DNA from: Colius striatus
Lineage: Eukaryota > Chordata > Aves > Coliiformes > Coliidae
Assembly: GCF_028858725.1 (NCBI RefSeq)
Contig: NC_084790.1
Span: 746,501-810,500 of the forward strand
Reading direction: 5' to 3'
Length of the DNA stretch: 64,000 bases
In this document: positions 10,460 to 21,178 of the stretch, piece after piece
How the letters are laid out: every line of letters starts with the position of its first letter
Position numbering within the stretch: position 1 is the first letter of the stretch
Notes under the pieces: model-generated
Told to the model about the DNA's origin: nothing
Databases searched by the model: none
What the model saw: the letters and a program-made list of their open reading frames with translations, nothing else
Made by a program: the position numbers and the translations under genes

Positions 10460-12133
10460 TCACACCGTGGTCTCGCCCTGCTTGCTGTTGGTGAGTCGCG
10501 TGTAGAACTTCCTCCAGGAGTGGAGGGTTTTGCCCGACCATATCCAAAAGCCGGAGGTGATGCCGACGATGAGAGTCATGAGGTACTTGATCATGTAGAC
10601 GGTGAAGTCGGGGGTCATGCGGGGGGTGAAGTGGAGAGGGCAGGGGATGGCCAGGCTCTTGCAGTTCTGGCTGATCCAGCTGCGCTCCCAGTGCTCGCGG
10701 AACGCCTGCTCGTAGAAGTAGCAGGCGATGACGATGGTGGCCGGCACGGTGTAGAGGACGCTGAACACCCCGATGCGAACCATCAGCCGCTCCAGCTTCT
10801 CCGTCTTGGTGCCGCCGTGTTTCATGATGGTGCGGATGCGGAAGAGGGAGACGAAGCCGGCCAGGAGGAAGGAGGTGCCGATGAAGAGGTAGACGAAGAG
10901 CGGGGCCAGCACGAAGCCCCGCAGAGGGTCGATGTTGTTGAGGCCCACGAAGCACACGCCGCTCAGCAGGTCGCCGTCGATCTGCCCCATGGCCAGGATG
11001 GTGATGGTCTTGACGGCCGGCACGGCCCAGGCGGCCAGGTGGAAGTACTGGGAGTTGGCCTCGATGGCCTCGTGGCCCCACTTCATGCCGGCGGCCAGGA
11101 ACCAGGTGAGGGAGAGGATGACCCACCAGATGGAGCTGGCCATGCTGAAGAAGTAGAGCATCATGAAGAGGATGGTGCAGCCCTCCTTCTTGGTGCCCTG
11201 CACCACCGTGCGGTAGCCGTCCTCCTGGAAGCGCTCGTTGCACACCACCCTCTCCTCCAGCACGAAGCCCGCGATGTAGGCCACCGACACCATGGTGTAG
11301 CAGCCCGACAGGAAGATGATGGGGCGCTCGGGGTAGCGGAAGCGCTGCATGTCCACCAGGTAGGTGGTGACGGTGAAGAAGGTGGAGGCGCAGCACAGGA
11401 CGGACCAGATGAGGATCCAGATGCGGGCGAAGCGGATCTCGTCCTCGTTGAAGAACATGTGGCCGTCGGGCCGGGCGGGCTCGCAGGGCGCCGCGCAGTC
11501 CTTCTCGCCCAAGAACTTGTAGTTGAGGTAGCTGGGCACCTTCAGCGCCCGCGGGCAGTGGAAGGGGTGGTCGAGCGTGGCGTAGCGCGGGGCGCCCGGC
11601 GTGCCCTGGCCGGCCAGCGGCGTGGCGCTGGTGAGCAGGGTGGGCGAGCCGCCGTCCTCGGAGTGGTTCTGCCCCACGCAGATCTGCTCGGCGCCGTGCC
11701 GGGGGAAATTCTCGCAGCGCAGCCGCTCCGGCCACTGGAAGCCGAACTTATTCATGAGGGCCTCGCAGCCCTGGCGCGCCCGCTCGCAGATGGAGCGGCA
11801 GGGCGGGATGGCCTGCTCCAGCACCGTGCACACCGGCGCGTACATGGAGCACAGGAAGAACTTGAGCTCCAGCGAGCACTGCACCTTCACCAGCGGGTAG
11901 AACTGGTGGACCTCCAGCCCCGCGTCCTCCTGGTTGGTGTGACCCAGCAGGTTGGGCATGATGGTCTGGTTGTAGGCGATGTCGGTGCAGAGCGGGATGG
12001 AGATGGGCTGGCAGAAGCCGTGGTCGGGGATGGAGATGCCCTTCTCGCCGTGCAGCTGGCTCCGGCCCGGCGCCGGCACGCTCAGCCCCAGCAGCAGCCA
12101 GGCCAGGGCGGGCAGCGCGTCGGGGGGGCCCAT
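10460..12133 (-). CDS. FZD2: Frizzled-2, WNT receptor (complete, single exon)
   Basis: This 557-codon frame encodes a complete Frizzled: signal peptide (about 1-25), cysteine-rich WNT-binding domain with ten cysteines (C41, C49, C86, C95, C102, C112, C116, C123, C140, C152), N-glycosylation sequons at N55 and N156, a Pro/Gly-rich linker, seven membrane helices (about 238-260, 272-292, 321-345, 362-384, 406-430, 451-474, 510-532), the Dishevelled-binding KTLHSW motif (535-540) and a C-terminal PDZ ligand ETTV. It binds lipid-modified WNTs at the plasma membrane with LRP5/6 or ROR co-receptors and signals through Dishevelled. FZD2 is preferred over FZD7 because of [31 protein letters not shown], the [12 protein letters not shown] block and a TNS-x-x-GETTV tail (FZD7 ends in GETAV). 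The linker is shorter than in human FZD2 (565 residues). The start ATG at 12133 has a strong Kozak context (caccATGG). Single-exon structure is normal for this gene. Confidence 0.98.
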   Translation of the reverse strand: MGPPDALPALAWLLLGLSVPAPGRSQLHGEKGISIPDHGFCQPISIPLCTDIAYNQTIMPNLLGHTNQEDAGLEVHQFYPLVKVQCSLELKFFLCSMYAPVCTVLEQAIPPCRSICERARQGCEALMNKFGFQWPERLRCENFPRHGAEQICVGQNHSEDGGSPTLLTSATPLAGQGTPGAPRYATLDHPFHCPRALKVPSYLNYKFLGEKDCAAPCEPARPDGHMFFNEDEIRFARIWILIWSVLCCASTFFTVTTYLVDMQRFRYPERPIIFLSGCYTMVSVAYIAGFVLEERVVCNERFQEDGYRTVVQGTKKEGCTILFMMLYFFSMASSIWWVILSLTWFLAAGMKWGHEAIEANSQYFHLAAWAVPAVKTITILAMGQIDGDLLSGVCFVGLNNIDPLRGFVLAPLFVYLFIGTSFLLAGFVSLFRIRTIMKHGGTKTEKLERLMVRIGVFSVLYTVPATIVIACYFYEQAFREHWERSWISQNCKSLAIPCPLHFTPRMTPDFTVYMIKYLMTLIVGITSGFWIWSGKTLHSWRKFYTRLTNSKQGETTV

Positions 12134-12699
12134 GGTGCCCCGAGCTCCCGGCGAACGGATTTACCGTGCCCGGTGCCCAGCCGGCCGGCCGGTCCTCCCG
12201 TCGGGATCTGCTGCGCCCGGTGGTGGCTCGGATGGCTCCCGACGACCGGACTCGCGGTGCCCGGTGGTGTCCGGACGGCTCCCGGTGACCGGATGCCTTC
12301 GGGTCCCGCCTGGACGGCTCCCGGTGCCTGCCCGGACGGCTCCCGCAGCCGCGCTGTGCCTTGCGCGGCGGGACGGCTGCCGCTGCTCGGCTACGGCGCT
12401 CCCGGTGCCCGGCCCAGACGTTCCCGCTGCTCCGCGGGGCAGCTCCCGCAGCTCCCGCTGCCCCGACCCGGTGCTCCGCGGGGCAGCTGCCGGTGCCGGA
12501 GCCCCGGGCGGGGGTGGTGGCGCGGGCGGGGCGGGGAGCGGGATGGCGGAGGGGGGGGGGGGGGTGCCGGGGGGTGCCGGGGGAGCGGAGCGGCCGCACC
12601 GGACGCTCCCGCCGCCTTTGTGCGGGGCAGCGCCGCGTCCCCGCCGGGCGGAGCGGCCCCCCCGCGCCCCGCCCCGCGCGGCCCCGCCCCCCCCGCGCC

Positions 12700-12716
12700 G
12701 CCAATCACATTCAAAC
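12700..12716 (-). promoter_or_regulatory. CCAAT box next to a TTTGAA element, FZD2 5' flank
   Basis: On the minus strand TTTGAA is followed three bases later by GATTGG (inverted CCAAT), about 570 bp upstream of the FZD2 start codon. The CCAAT box is a standard NF-Y site. TTTGAA matches the CHR cell-cycle element, but its spacing to the CCAAT box is shorter than usual for CHR promoters. Confidence 0.35.
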
Positions 12717-13199
12717 GCGGCGGCCGCACCGCCCCCCCGCGCCGGGACCCCCCCCGCGGGGGTCACCGGGACGGGGGCCGGGGAGGGACTGGGCTCCCCC
12801 CCCTCACCTCCCCCCACGCCGAAAAACTTTTTCCGCGCGGCGCAAACTCCCCCCGCGGCGTGGGGTCGGGACGGGGACACGGCGAAAAGTGTCCCTCCGG
12901 CGTCCGCTGCCCCCCCGGGTCCCCTGTGCCCCCTCTCCGGTGCGCTGCAGCGTGGTCCTCCCTGTCCCCGGGTCCCCTTTAGGGTGCAGGATTTGCCCCG
13001 TGGTGCCCGGCGGTGCCGGCCCGAGGTTGTGCCGAGCTGGCCTCCCGCGGCCCCACGCAGCCACGGTACACTCACGGCTGTTCTCGGCACCCCCAAATCA
13101 GGCCGAGGCCGGGAGGGGAATGGACATTCCACATCCTGCCCCCCGGCACCGGTCCCACACTCTGCACCCGAGCTGTGGCCATGGGGAAGGGCACCCCCA

Positions 13200-13530
13200 A
13201 AGCCAGAACTGGGACATACTAGGAGGAGGGGAAGCTGGGACACACTGGGCTGGGAGAGGTGTGCACTGTGACACCCTTTGTGGGGACAGGAATGCAGCAA
13301 GAGGGACCGGGACATACTGGGGGAGATCTGGGACACGGTGAGGAGGCAGTGGGTCACATCAGGGGAGACTGGGACACAGAGAGGGGAGGATTGGGACACA
13401 CTGGCGGGGCACTGAACACATCAGAGGGGACTGAGACTCACTGGAAAGGCCTGGCCACAGTGGTGGGGAGGTCTGGGACACACTGGAGAGCACTGGGACA
13501 CACCGGAGCAGGCTGGGATACACTGGGGAG
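13200..13530 (+). repeat. Degenerate minisatellite with 'ctgggacacactgg' units
   Basis: Variants of 'ctgggacacactgggg' recur about every 25-35 bp through the stretch, with drift in spacers such as 'gaggggagga'. Period varies, so the array is old. Confidence 0.6.
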
Positions 13531-13689
13531 ACAAACCAGAGACCCTCATCAGCAAAAGAAACTGCAGGCAATCACCTCAAATGCTGGCGGCAGGCTGGGG
13601 GAGCACCCAGCACTCCGATCCCGCTCCTGGCCGGGGGGGTGAGGGGCTTTCTGCCGGCTGCCCCCTGTCCCCCCCACCGCCCTCCCTCC

Positions 13690-13855
13690 CCTCTCTCTCC
13701 CTTTCCTGTAACTTAAGCTTTTGTTGTGAGCAGGAGCAGCCCGGGCTGCCGTGAAAAGAGGGCCCCACCGCCTTTCAGAGCGTAATTGAAACCATTGCGC
13801 GGCTCCTGGCCGAGGGGGAAGGGCGGGGGGGGGGCTCACCAAATCAAAGCTGGGG
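13690..13855. promoter_or_regulatory. Candidate regulatory element upstream of FZD2 with TCF/LEF site
   Basis: An A/T-containing island in otherwise GC-rich DNA, 1.5-1.7 kb 5' of the FZD2 ATG. It holds a SOX-like CTTTTGT (13718-13724), a homeodomain TAATTG (13783-13788) and a TCF/LEF ATCAAAG (13843-13849). Conservation cannot be tested from one sequence. Confidence 0.3.
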
Positions 13856-15819
13856 AGGGGGACACGCTGCGCACCCGCTCCCGGGGCTCCCCCCGCCCAC
13901 TCTGCCCCCCCGGCCCCGCGTGTGAGGCGCTTGGCGAGATGCGGGGGGCTCCCCACGCTCGCACAGGGCTCGGCGTGGGCAGGAGGGGTGCCGGCGGCCC
14001 CAGCATGGGGGTCCCACACAGTGAGCTGGGGCGGGATGGGTGCAGCGGCCCGGTGCCCACCCGTGGCCTGACCAGAGCACCCCGGGGTGCTGCCTTTGGG
14101 CCCGGCTCCGAGCCCGCGGCCGCCATGTGCCCGGGAAGGCGGCTCGGCACGGCCGGCGCTTGGCGGCTGCCCAGCGAGTCCCCGGCCGGGAGGCTGCCGG
14201 CGACGGGCCTGGCAGGGCGCCGGGCTGCGGGGGCCGGGCCCAGGCCGCGTTCTGGTGAGCGGCTGCCAACCGGCCCCTTCCCGGCTCCCCGTGGGGTGGC
14301 CCCTCGGGCCGCAGCTCCCCTCGGCACCGTGGCTGCAGGGTCTGGTTTGTGGGCCCCCCGTGTCCCCTGCCTCGGTGGCCCAGGCAGGGACGGAGGGGCG
14401 CGGGGGTGTCTGCACAGCCACGTGGATCTTGGCTTCCTGAAACTTTCAGATGGGCCTTTTTTGCTGTGGATGAGGGATGTCACTTCCAGAGGGGCTGTTC
14501 CCGTGCTCCCCGTCCTCCTGGCTGCTGAGGACACAGGGTCCCTGAGACAGAGAGGGGCCACTCAGAGTGGGTGCTGAGCCCTCCCAGGGAGGGGCAAACC
14601 CGGGGCAGATCTGCCAGGCAGCCCTGGGACAGACACCCGTCTGGGCTGGGGGTGGCAGGGGACACCCAGGGAGGTGTCTCCTTGTAGGGACCAATGTGCA
14701 CAGGGGCTGGGGCATCCCTCTGGTCCCTGTCACCACACTCCCTTCTCGGTTCCCAGGCGCTGCCAGGGGTGTGCTGGGTGGGAGAGGGGCTGGTCCCCTC
14801 CCCAAAAGCTTCCCTGTAGGGGTCAGGGGTCAGTGTCCTGGGCAGAGAGGACTCTGGAGGACAGGAACCTACCCTGGCACCCAGAGGGAGAGGGTAGAGG
14901 GGGGTGCTGCCAACAGGCCAGGCTGAGTGTTTTGGGAGTGTGGGGCCAAGCTTGGCTGTCCACATGGTCCTTTGCTGGCCCCAAAGAGCTGTTCAAGGTG
15001 AGGGGCACCCAGGGGTTCCAGTGCCCCCACTGCTCTGCTCTCAGATGCCCCCAGCACTGCAGGGTGCTCAGGGTGCTGGTGGCCACAGTGTCCCTGTGGT
15101 GTGTTGCCTGTGCAGCCCCTCAGCCCAAGACTCCTCCAGGAGTGCCGGGGTGCCTGTGGGGTCCCCCCTGTTCCCCAAGGTCTGGGGTACATGGCAGCAA
15201 CCCGCCAGCTCCTGCCCTTGGCCTCCCTGAGCCTCCCCTCGCTGGGCACAGGAGCCCTGGGATACACCCGTGGCTGACGCTGGCCTGGGGGCATCTGGCA
15301 GCACCAGCGCTCGCCACCCCCATCCCTTGGGGCTGGGCACAGAGGAAGGTGATGCAGAAGCTGTGGCTGGGGGTCCTGGGTGGGAGAGGAGGTGGGGGTT
15401 CCCCAGGGGCACAGAGGAGACCCCCCCCAGCCCCTGCCCCAGCTTTGTCTCACTGAGGAGCCTCTAATTAAAAGCAGGCACAAAGGGCCTGGCTGTCGGC
15501 GGGCGGGAGGTGCCAGCTGAGGACGGGGGTCTGTCACCAAGGGAACTGAGAGGGGCCCCGTGCCCCGTGCGTGAGCGGGCACACGCAGCGGGTGGGAGCG
15601 GGGCTGGGGTGGCAGTGTGGCGGGCAGAGGGCTGTGTGAAAGCTCTGCTGGCACACGCGTGTGTGCTTGTGCACAGAGCTCCTGTGGGTTGGGGAGGGCA
15701 GGAACCAGTGCCTGCTGCTCTCAGGACTGGTGTGTACTGGTCTAAACTGGTCTAACGGCCTGCAATGGCTCCATGGGGTAGGAAAGGTCCGTGAGCAGCA
15801 CTGATTGGGTGGGCTGGGG

Positions 15820-16030
15820 GGTGTATCCAGCCCTGGGGTATCTATGGGGTGAGTTGAACCACGAGGTGGACCATGGGGTGAGCCGAGAGCTGGGGTATCT
15901 GTGGGGTGAGCTGAGCCCTGGGGTACATGTGAGGCGGGCTGAGCTATGAGGTACCCATGGGGTGAGTTGAGCCGTGGGGTGAGTGGAGTGATGGGGTACC
16001 CACAGGGTGAGCTATGGGGTGTCCCAGCAC
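15820..16030 (+). repeat. Degenerate 'tggggtgagctgag' tandem repeat
   Basis: Imperfect units combining 'ggggtatc' or 'ggggtacc' with 'tggggtgag[tc]tgagc' recur roughly every 30 bp. Divergence between units is high. Confidence 0.6.
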
Positions 16031-16374
16031 CAGGGGTAGCCCTGGCTGCCAGCGTGGCTGTGCCAAGGTGCTCCCCAGGCAGCACCGAGCACCTCGTGGT
16101 AGCCAAACCACAGGCACCTGGCAGGTCCCTGGGCCGATGGGTGACCTCAAGGGTGGCTGGGAGGAGCTGGGGGGACACAACCCCCCACCCAGCTGAAGGT
16201 CGGACTGCTCAGGCACCCTTAGGGTGCCACGGCACTCCCCCAACCTCCATCCTGCACCGGCGGGGGGGCAAAGGCCACCCCGAGGCGGGCTGGCACTGGG
16301 TGGCCAGGGGGAAGGTGGCTTAAGCCCACCTTGACCTTGCTGGCAGGGGAGGGGTCCCCGCAGCATGTCGGACA

Positions 16375-16560
16375 CATCCCCCGCCAGCGCCCGCATTGAC
16401 AGCGCGGTGAGCTCGCGCGCGGAGCAGCCGGCATGAAAAGGCGGCTTAGGCATCTCCCGCTGCGAGAGATGGATTAGGGGCTGCGGGGAGGGCCGCGGGA
16501 CAGCCCGAGGCACGGCCACCGCGGGCCGCCGACAGCCTTTGTGCCGGTAGCCGCCGGGCA
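16375..16560. promoter_or_regulatory. Candidate conserved-like non-coding patch
   Basis: This stretch mixes CpG-rich sequence with A/T-rich core motifs such as 'cgcattgacagc', 'catgaaaagg' and 'gatggattagggg' (a GGATTA homeodomain-type site). It differs in texture from the repeats on either side and has no coding signal. Confidence 0.2.
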
Positions 16561-17399
16561 AGGTGCCGCTGGCCACTCTCTTGCTCGTCCGGGTGGGAGA
16601 AGGGGGCAGTGGGCAGGGCCCGGTGGGGCGCCATGCCGGGAGGGCCCTGCAGGGCACTGTGGGACACAGAGGGGATTGTCCTGACGGGAGGGGGCCGGGA
16701 CACCCAGCGCTGGTGGCCCTGCTCCTCCACCGGCCCCGGCCCCCGCCGCGGGTCCCCAAGGCATCCGCCGCCCGGCGCTCAGCTGTCGCTGTCAGGAGGA
16801 CGGGACGGGGTATTTTTAGAGCTGCCCCATGGGGACAGGGTGAGCAGTGACAATTTCTGCTGCTGGCAGTGGGCGGTGTGAGACAGGCATGGCAGGACTT
16901 TCCCTTTCAGTTCTACTTTGGGGTCAGATATGTTCCCTTTGTCCCCAGGCTGGCAATGGGTCCCCATGGGGCGCGTGGGGGTCTCGCCACCTGGGCTGAG
17001 TTGGGGTCTGTACTCCCGAGGTGGTGATAGTGATGCCCCACGTGAGTGGCCCAGGGCCCTGGATGCCCCCCAGGACTATCCCCAGTGTGTGAGGCAGGGG
17101 CTGGTGGCTCTGGTGGCCCTCGTGGTGGGGGTGGCACGGCTGGTGGGATGGGAGGGAGTGTCCCCGTGGCCGTCCTCCCCATCTCAGGAACAGCTGTGCC
17201 CCGGCCGGTGGCGGAGGACCTGCCAGCAGCAGGCATGTGACAGGAGGTGATAGGGATGGTTGCTATTTATACCCAGCCCAGGGCTGGGTGAGAGGACACG
17301 GGATAGCCCATGCCACCAGCCCCTCAGGGTCTCCTTCCTCTAAGGTAGGGGGCTGCAGTGGAGCCATGAGGCCTGTTCCTGCCCCCAAGGTGTCTCATG

Positions 17400-17730
17400 G
17401 CCACTCCAACTGTCCCCAACCCCCTGGAGACACTGAGCCATCCCTGTGGGACACTGAGCCACTCCTGTGCCCGATGGGGACACAGGGCTGTCCCCATGCC
17501 TGATGAGGACACTGACCCTCCTCTGTGCCCAACAGGGAGATCCAGCTGTCCCCATGCCCAATGGAGGCACTGACATCCTGTGCCCAAGAGTGGCCCTGAA
17601 CTGTCTCTGTGCCTGAAGGTGCCCTGAAGTTGCTTCCAAAGAGGGACACTGAGCTGTCCCCACGCTCCATGAGAGCACAGGGCTGTGCCCAAGGGCTGTA
17701 TTGAGCTGTCACCATGTCCAGCCTCATCAG
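17400..17730 (+). repeat. Degenerate ~40-50-bp tandem repeat
   Basis: Units resembling 'ggggacac[ta]gagctgtccc' followed by 'ctgtgccc' with a variable spacer recur across about 330 bp. The best-preserved units start near 17425, 17485 and 17645. No fixed period is evident. Confidence 0.55.
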
Positions 17731-18009
17731 GCACACATCCCCAGCAGATATGGGCACTGCTCAGTGTGGGGAGAAGCTGAGGGGGGATTGTTCCTCCTGG
17801 AGCCCCCCTCAGCTCCCTCTCCTCTTCCACAGGCGGTGAGACCGGGCGCCGTAGCCCCCACACAAAGCTGCTTTACATGAGAAGAGGGGCCCTGGCAGCC
17901 TCCATGGCTGCCTCCGGCCCCTGGCCCACAGAAAGGGGCCTCCTTCCCTCCCGGCTCCTGGCCTCCCTCTGCTCGCCCCCACGCTCACTCTCTCCCCTCT
18001 GGGTGCCTG

Positions 18010-18025
18010 CCACACACACACACAC
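18010..18025 (+). repeat. (CA)n microsatellite
   Basis: An uninterrupted CA dinucleotide run of about eight units in the FZD2-GPATCH8 intergenic region. Confidence 0.8.
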
Positions 18026-19321
18026 GCAGGGGCAGGGGTCCCTGGCTTGGGGCATGGGGAGAAGCCTGAACCCTCCCAGGGCTGCCCCTCCCAAAGTGGG
18101 CTCTGCTCAGGGCTGTGGCATCGAGGGAAGCTGAGGCAGGGGGGTGAGTGAGGGGCTTCAGATACAGGTTCCTCTGCAGAGCAGCACCCCTGAGGTGCCA
18201 GATCCCCCTCGCCCAAAGCCCAGTCAGGCAGGGCTGACCATGGTGAAAGGGCACCCAAGCCCCAGTTGGACATCCAGATCCTGCTGAGGTGGCTACCACC
18301 TTCCCCAGGGGGTGCTGGGCACCTGCACTCCCTGCCCTGGGTCTCATCCTGGCTGGCTTGAATTGTCTCCATCTCCCTGTAGGAACATGTCTGGATCAGC
18401 CCCCCGTGGTGGGTGGGGGATCCTGTGGTGTGGGTGGGGGTCCCACTGCTCACCTGAGGGGGCAAGAGCTGTGTCACCGAGCAGGGCCCAGGGTGCAGGA
18501 CACATGTGTGTCTCTGACTGAGCTGTCCACAGGCTGCTCTACACAGCTTGGCTGGGCTCCCTGGGCAGGGATCCTGGTGCCACCCTGCCTGCCTGGACCC
18601 TTCAGGAGGACATGGCATACACAGTCCCCTCTGAAAAGGCAGCAGTGACTCCTGGAAAGAGAAAGGTTGCTCCCCTCCCTGCCTCAGCTTCTCCCGCTGC
18701 TGTGGGGCTAAGCTGCAAGGCACTCCTTGGGGTGTGCAGAGCTCTGGGGGAGACCTCAACCCATGGAGGACAGATCGTGGGGCTTCCACCCCTCACTCAG
18801 GCAGGTGGGACCAGAGATCCAGTGCACGATGAGACGACTGAACCCCAACGCTGAGGGCATTGTGAGAAGCAGAATAAAACACAGACAGGCACAGCATCAA
18901 CAAGACTTTCTTAGGTCAACAAGGAGCAAATTTGAGCAACATTCCTGTCCATCAAAAGCTCTCAGAGCTACCCTGGGATACAGAAGTCCCAGCTCCCAAC
19001 CAGGAGGTCCTCCTGAGTACACAGGGCTGACTGGTCCCCAGAGAGAGCCAGGATTTGGGGGATTTCCCAGGCTGCTGAGGCAGGGCAGCAGGATGAGAAC
19101 AACATCCCTCCTAGCAAGTTAGAAGCAGATTGCATGAGGGATCTCCACGCAGGAGTTCTGTCAGCACAGCACTGCACTTCCCAGCCTGACACACTGCAGT
19201 AATAGATCGTCAGCTCTGCTACGAGCTACACTGCCTAGCACCAACCACAACCACCACTGCGGCCTCTCTGGCATCCGACCCAGCGCCTCACTGCGCAGGA
19301 CTCGCTGTCACAGCCACTCAC

Positions 19322-19446
19322 CTCATCGCCTGGTTCGGGGGAGGCACGGTCTGGTGAGCACGGCTTCAGCCGGGCCCGTTTCGCTGAGCCCTGCCTTATG
19401 CGGCAGCAGAGGGCAGCACGCAAGCGGGATCCGGCCAGCGAGCCTG
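19322..19446 (-). ncRNA. Candidate exon of an unannotated minus-strand transcript
   Basis: On the minus strand a strong pyrimidine tract ending in TTTCTCTCCGCAG precedes 19446, and a near-perfect donor GATGAG|GTGAGT follows 19322. These bracket a 125-nt, CpG-containing segment. It lies 2.4 kb upstream of the GPATCH8 ATG on the opposite strand, so it could belong to a divergent transcript from the GPATCH8 promoter. No protein similarity is visible. The two sites could be fortuitous. Confidence 0.3.
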
Positions 19447-19808
19447 CTGCGGAGAGAAAGAAAAGGAATGAATGGAGAGACAGATGGAATCCGCTTTTCC
19501 TGCTGTCAGGGGCAGCGGAGAGACGGCGACACGCACACGCCGCCACGCTCAGAGGCAGCTGGTAACAGCTGTGGCGGTGGGTGGGAAAGCGGGGCCGCGT
19601 CTGCCGCGGGGCCTGCGCTCAGAGGCCCGAGGGCTGCTGGGACAGAGCCTTGGCATTGCCTGCTGAGTGCACGCCTGGGGCACTGCTCCTCTGCCACCAG
19701 GTACAGGGACTTGGCTACTGGCTGTGCTTGCATGAGCCAGGCACCCATCTCTCAGCTCAGGCACCCATCTCCCTGCGGCCCGGCTGGAGGCCTAAGGAGC
19801 TATCAGCA

Positions 19809-19985
19809 TGGCTATCACCCCTGGGCACTGTGCTTCACCTCAGGGTTGGCTCTGAGGACTGTGATCCAGCTCAGCTCATGTGCTGGGCACCATGGCCTCC
19901 AGCAGTGCTGGCCTCAGGCACCATCACCTGCCTCAGGGCTGGCCCTGGGCACTGTCACCCACTTCAGGGCTGGCTCTTCACACCA
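19809..19985 (+). repeat. 31-bp minisatellite, left arm
   Basis: Units begin at 19840, 19871, 19902, 19933 and 19964, all 31 bp apart. The best preserved read 'tcagggctggccctgggcac'. The array stops abruptly at the 3' end of a CR1 element at 19985 and resumes beyond it, so both arms are one array. Confidence 0.8.
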
Positions 19986-20845
19986 TCATAGAACCATAGA
20001 ATGGTGGGGTTGGAAGAGACCTTTAGAGATCATCTAGTCCAACCCCCCTGCAGAAGCAGGGTCACCTAGATCAGGTCACACAGGAACACGTCCAGGCGGG
20101 TTTTGAAGACCTCCAAGGAAGGAGACTCCACAACCCCTCTGGGCAGCCTGTGCCAGGGCTCCCTCACCTCACAGTGAAATAGTTTTTTCTTATGCTTAAG
20201 TGGAACTTTTTGTGTTCCAGCTTCATCCCATCACCCCTTGTCCTGTTACTACTATAGATGTCCCATCCTCCTGACACCCACCCTTTAGATATTTATAAAT
20301 GTTAATGGGATCGCCCCTCAGTCTCCTCCAGACTAAAACAGCCCCAGTTCCCACAGCCTTTCCTCATATGAAAGATGTTCCATACCCCTGATCATCTTGG
20401 TGGCCCTGCACTGGCCTCTCCAGGACTTCCCTGTCCCTCTTGAGCTGAGGAGCCCAGAACTGGACACAGGACTCCAGATGAGGCCTCACCAGGGCAGAGT
20501 AGAGGGGGAGAAGAACCTCCCTTGACCTGCTGCCCACATTCTTCTTGATGCATCCCAGGCTGCCATTGGCTTCTTGCCCATGAGGGCACATTGCTGGCTC
20601 ATATTTAGTTTATTATTAATTAGGACTCTCCCTGCAGAGCTGCTCTTCAGCAGTTCAACTCCCAGCCTGTCCTGGTGCAGGGGGCTGTTCCTTCCCAGCT
20701 GCAGGACTCTGCACTTGTCCTTGTTGAACCGCAGGACGTTCCTCTCTGCCCAACTCTCAAGCCGGTCGAGATCCCGCTGAATGGCAGCTCAGGCTCTGGG
20801 GAATCAGCCAGTCCTCCCAGTTTGGTGTCATCAGCGAACTATCAT
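19985..20845 (-). repeat. CR1 LINE, 3' part, inserted in a minisatellite
   Basis: On the minus strand this is an 860-bp CR1 3' segment. It ends with 'ccattctatggttctatga', preceded by the 'gatctctaaaggtctcttcc' block. Upstream blocks include the 'gaggcctcatctggagtcc' and 'aatgtgccctcatgggcaag' regions. It is 5'-truncated with no intact reading frame, and is the longest CR1 in the window. Confidence 0.92.
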
Positions 20846-20846
20846 C

Positions 20847-21178
20847 CTCCTCAGGGCTGGTCCTGGGTGCCATCATCTGCCTCAGGGCTGGATCCTGGCA
20901 CTATCATCTGCCTCAGGGCTTGCCCAGGCACCATCACCTGCCTCAGGCCTGGCCCTGGGCACCATCATCTGCCTCAGGGCTTGCCCAGGCACCATCACCT
21001 GCCTCAGGCCTGGCCCTGGGCACCATCACCTGCCTCAGGCCTGGCCCTGGGCACCATCATCTGCCTCAGGGATTGCCCAGGGACCATCATTTGCCTCAGA
21101 GCTGTCTCAGGGGACCATCATCCGCCTCAGGGCTGGCCGCTGGCACCACCACTGGCCTCCGGGCTGCCCGCAGGTGGT
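20847..21178 (+). repeat. 31-bp minisatellite, right arm (11 units)
   Basis: Units start at 20851, 20882, 20913, 20943, 20974, 21004, 21035, 21066, 21096, 21127 and 21158, with a period of 30-31 bp. In the middle, alternating 30- and 31-bp types form a 61-bp dimer repeat. The array ends at the GPATCH8 CpG island. Confidence 0.9.

Larger units (their letters stand above)
10440..13050. promoter_or_regulatory. FZD2: CpG island over FZD2 coding sequence and promoter
   Basis: CpG density is very high from the stop codon through about 900 bp upstream of the ATG. GC boxes, a CCAAT box (plus strand 12701-12705) and a G14 run near 12550-12565 lie in the 5' flank. No TATA box is evident. The transcription start cannot be fixed from sequence alone. 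Confidence 0.75.
13050..19800. other. Intergenic region between FZD2 and GPATCH8 (divergent pair)
   Basis: No protein gene is supported. The region is GC-rich and contains at least three degenerate tandem arrays (about 13.2-13.5, 15.8-16.0 and 17.4-17.7 kb). It also has A/T-containing islands with transcription-factor-like sites (13.7-13.86 and 16.37-16.56 kb) and a candidate minus-strand exon at 19322-19446. An AATAAA at 18873-18878 (plus strand) has no gene leading into it. Confidence 0.6.

Noticed and set aside
10356-11735. 459-codon minus-strand frame overlapping FZD2
   Set aside because: A shifted-frame shadow of FZD2, rich in His, Arg, Gly and Pro, starting and ending without splice or family support.
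10460-12133. FZD7 (closest paralogue) as the identity of the Frizzled gene
   Set aside because: Diagnostic positions follow FZD2: NHSED after the cysteine-rich domain, [12 protein letters not shown], and a C-terminus of GETTV rather than GETAV. The GPATCH8 neighbour also fits FZD2.
10520-12982. 820-codon open frame on the plus strand across FZD2
   Set aside because: It is antisense to FZD2. Its composition (runs of His, Glu, Val, Gly) is what reverse-complemented GC-rich Frizzled codons give, and it has no domain of its own.
18873-18878. AATAAA on the plus strand as the end of an intergenic gene
   Set aside because: No exon, splice site or coding frame leads into it on the plus strand.
20847-21178. 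CRISPR-like array of 30-31-bp repeats
   Set aside because: Units are directly adjacent without unique spacers, and the context is a vertebrate promoter, so it is a minisatellite.
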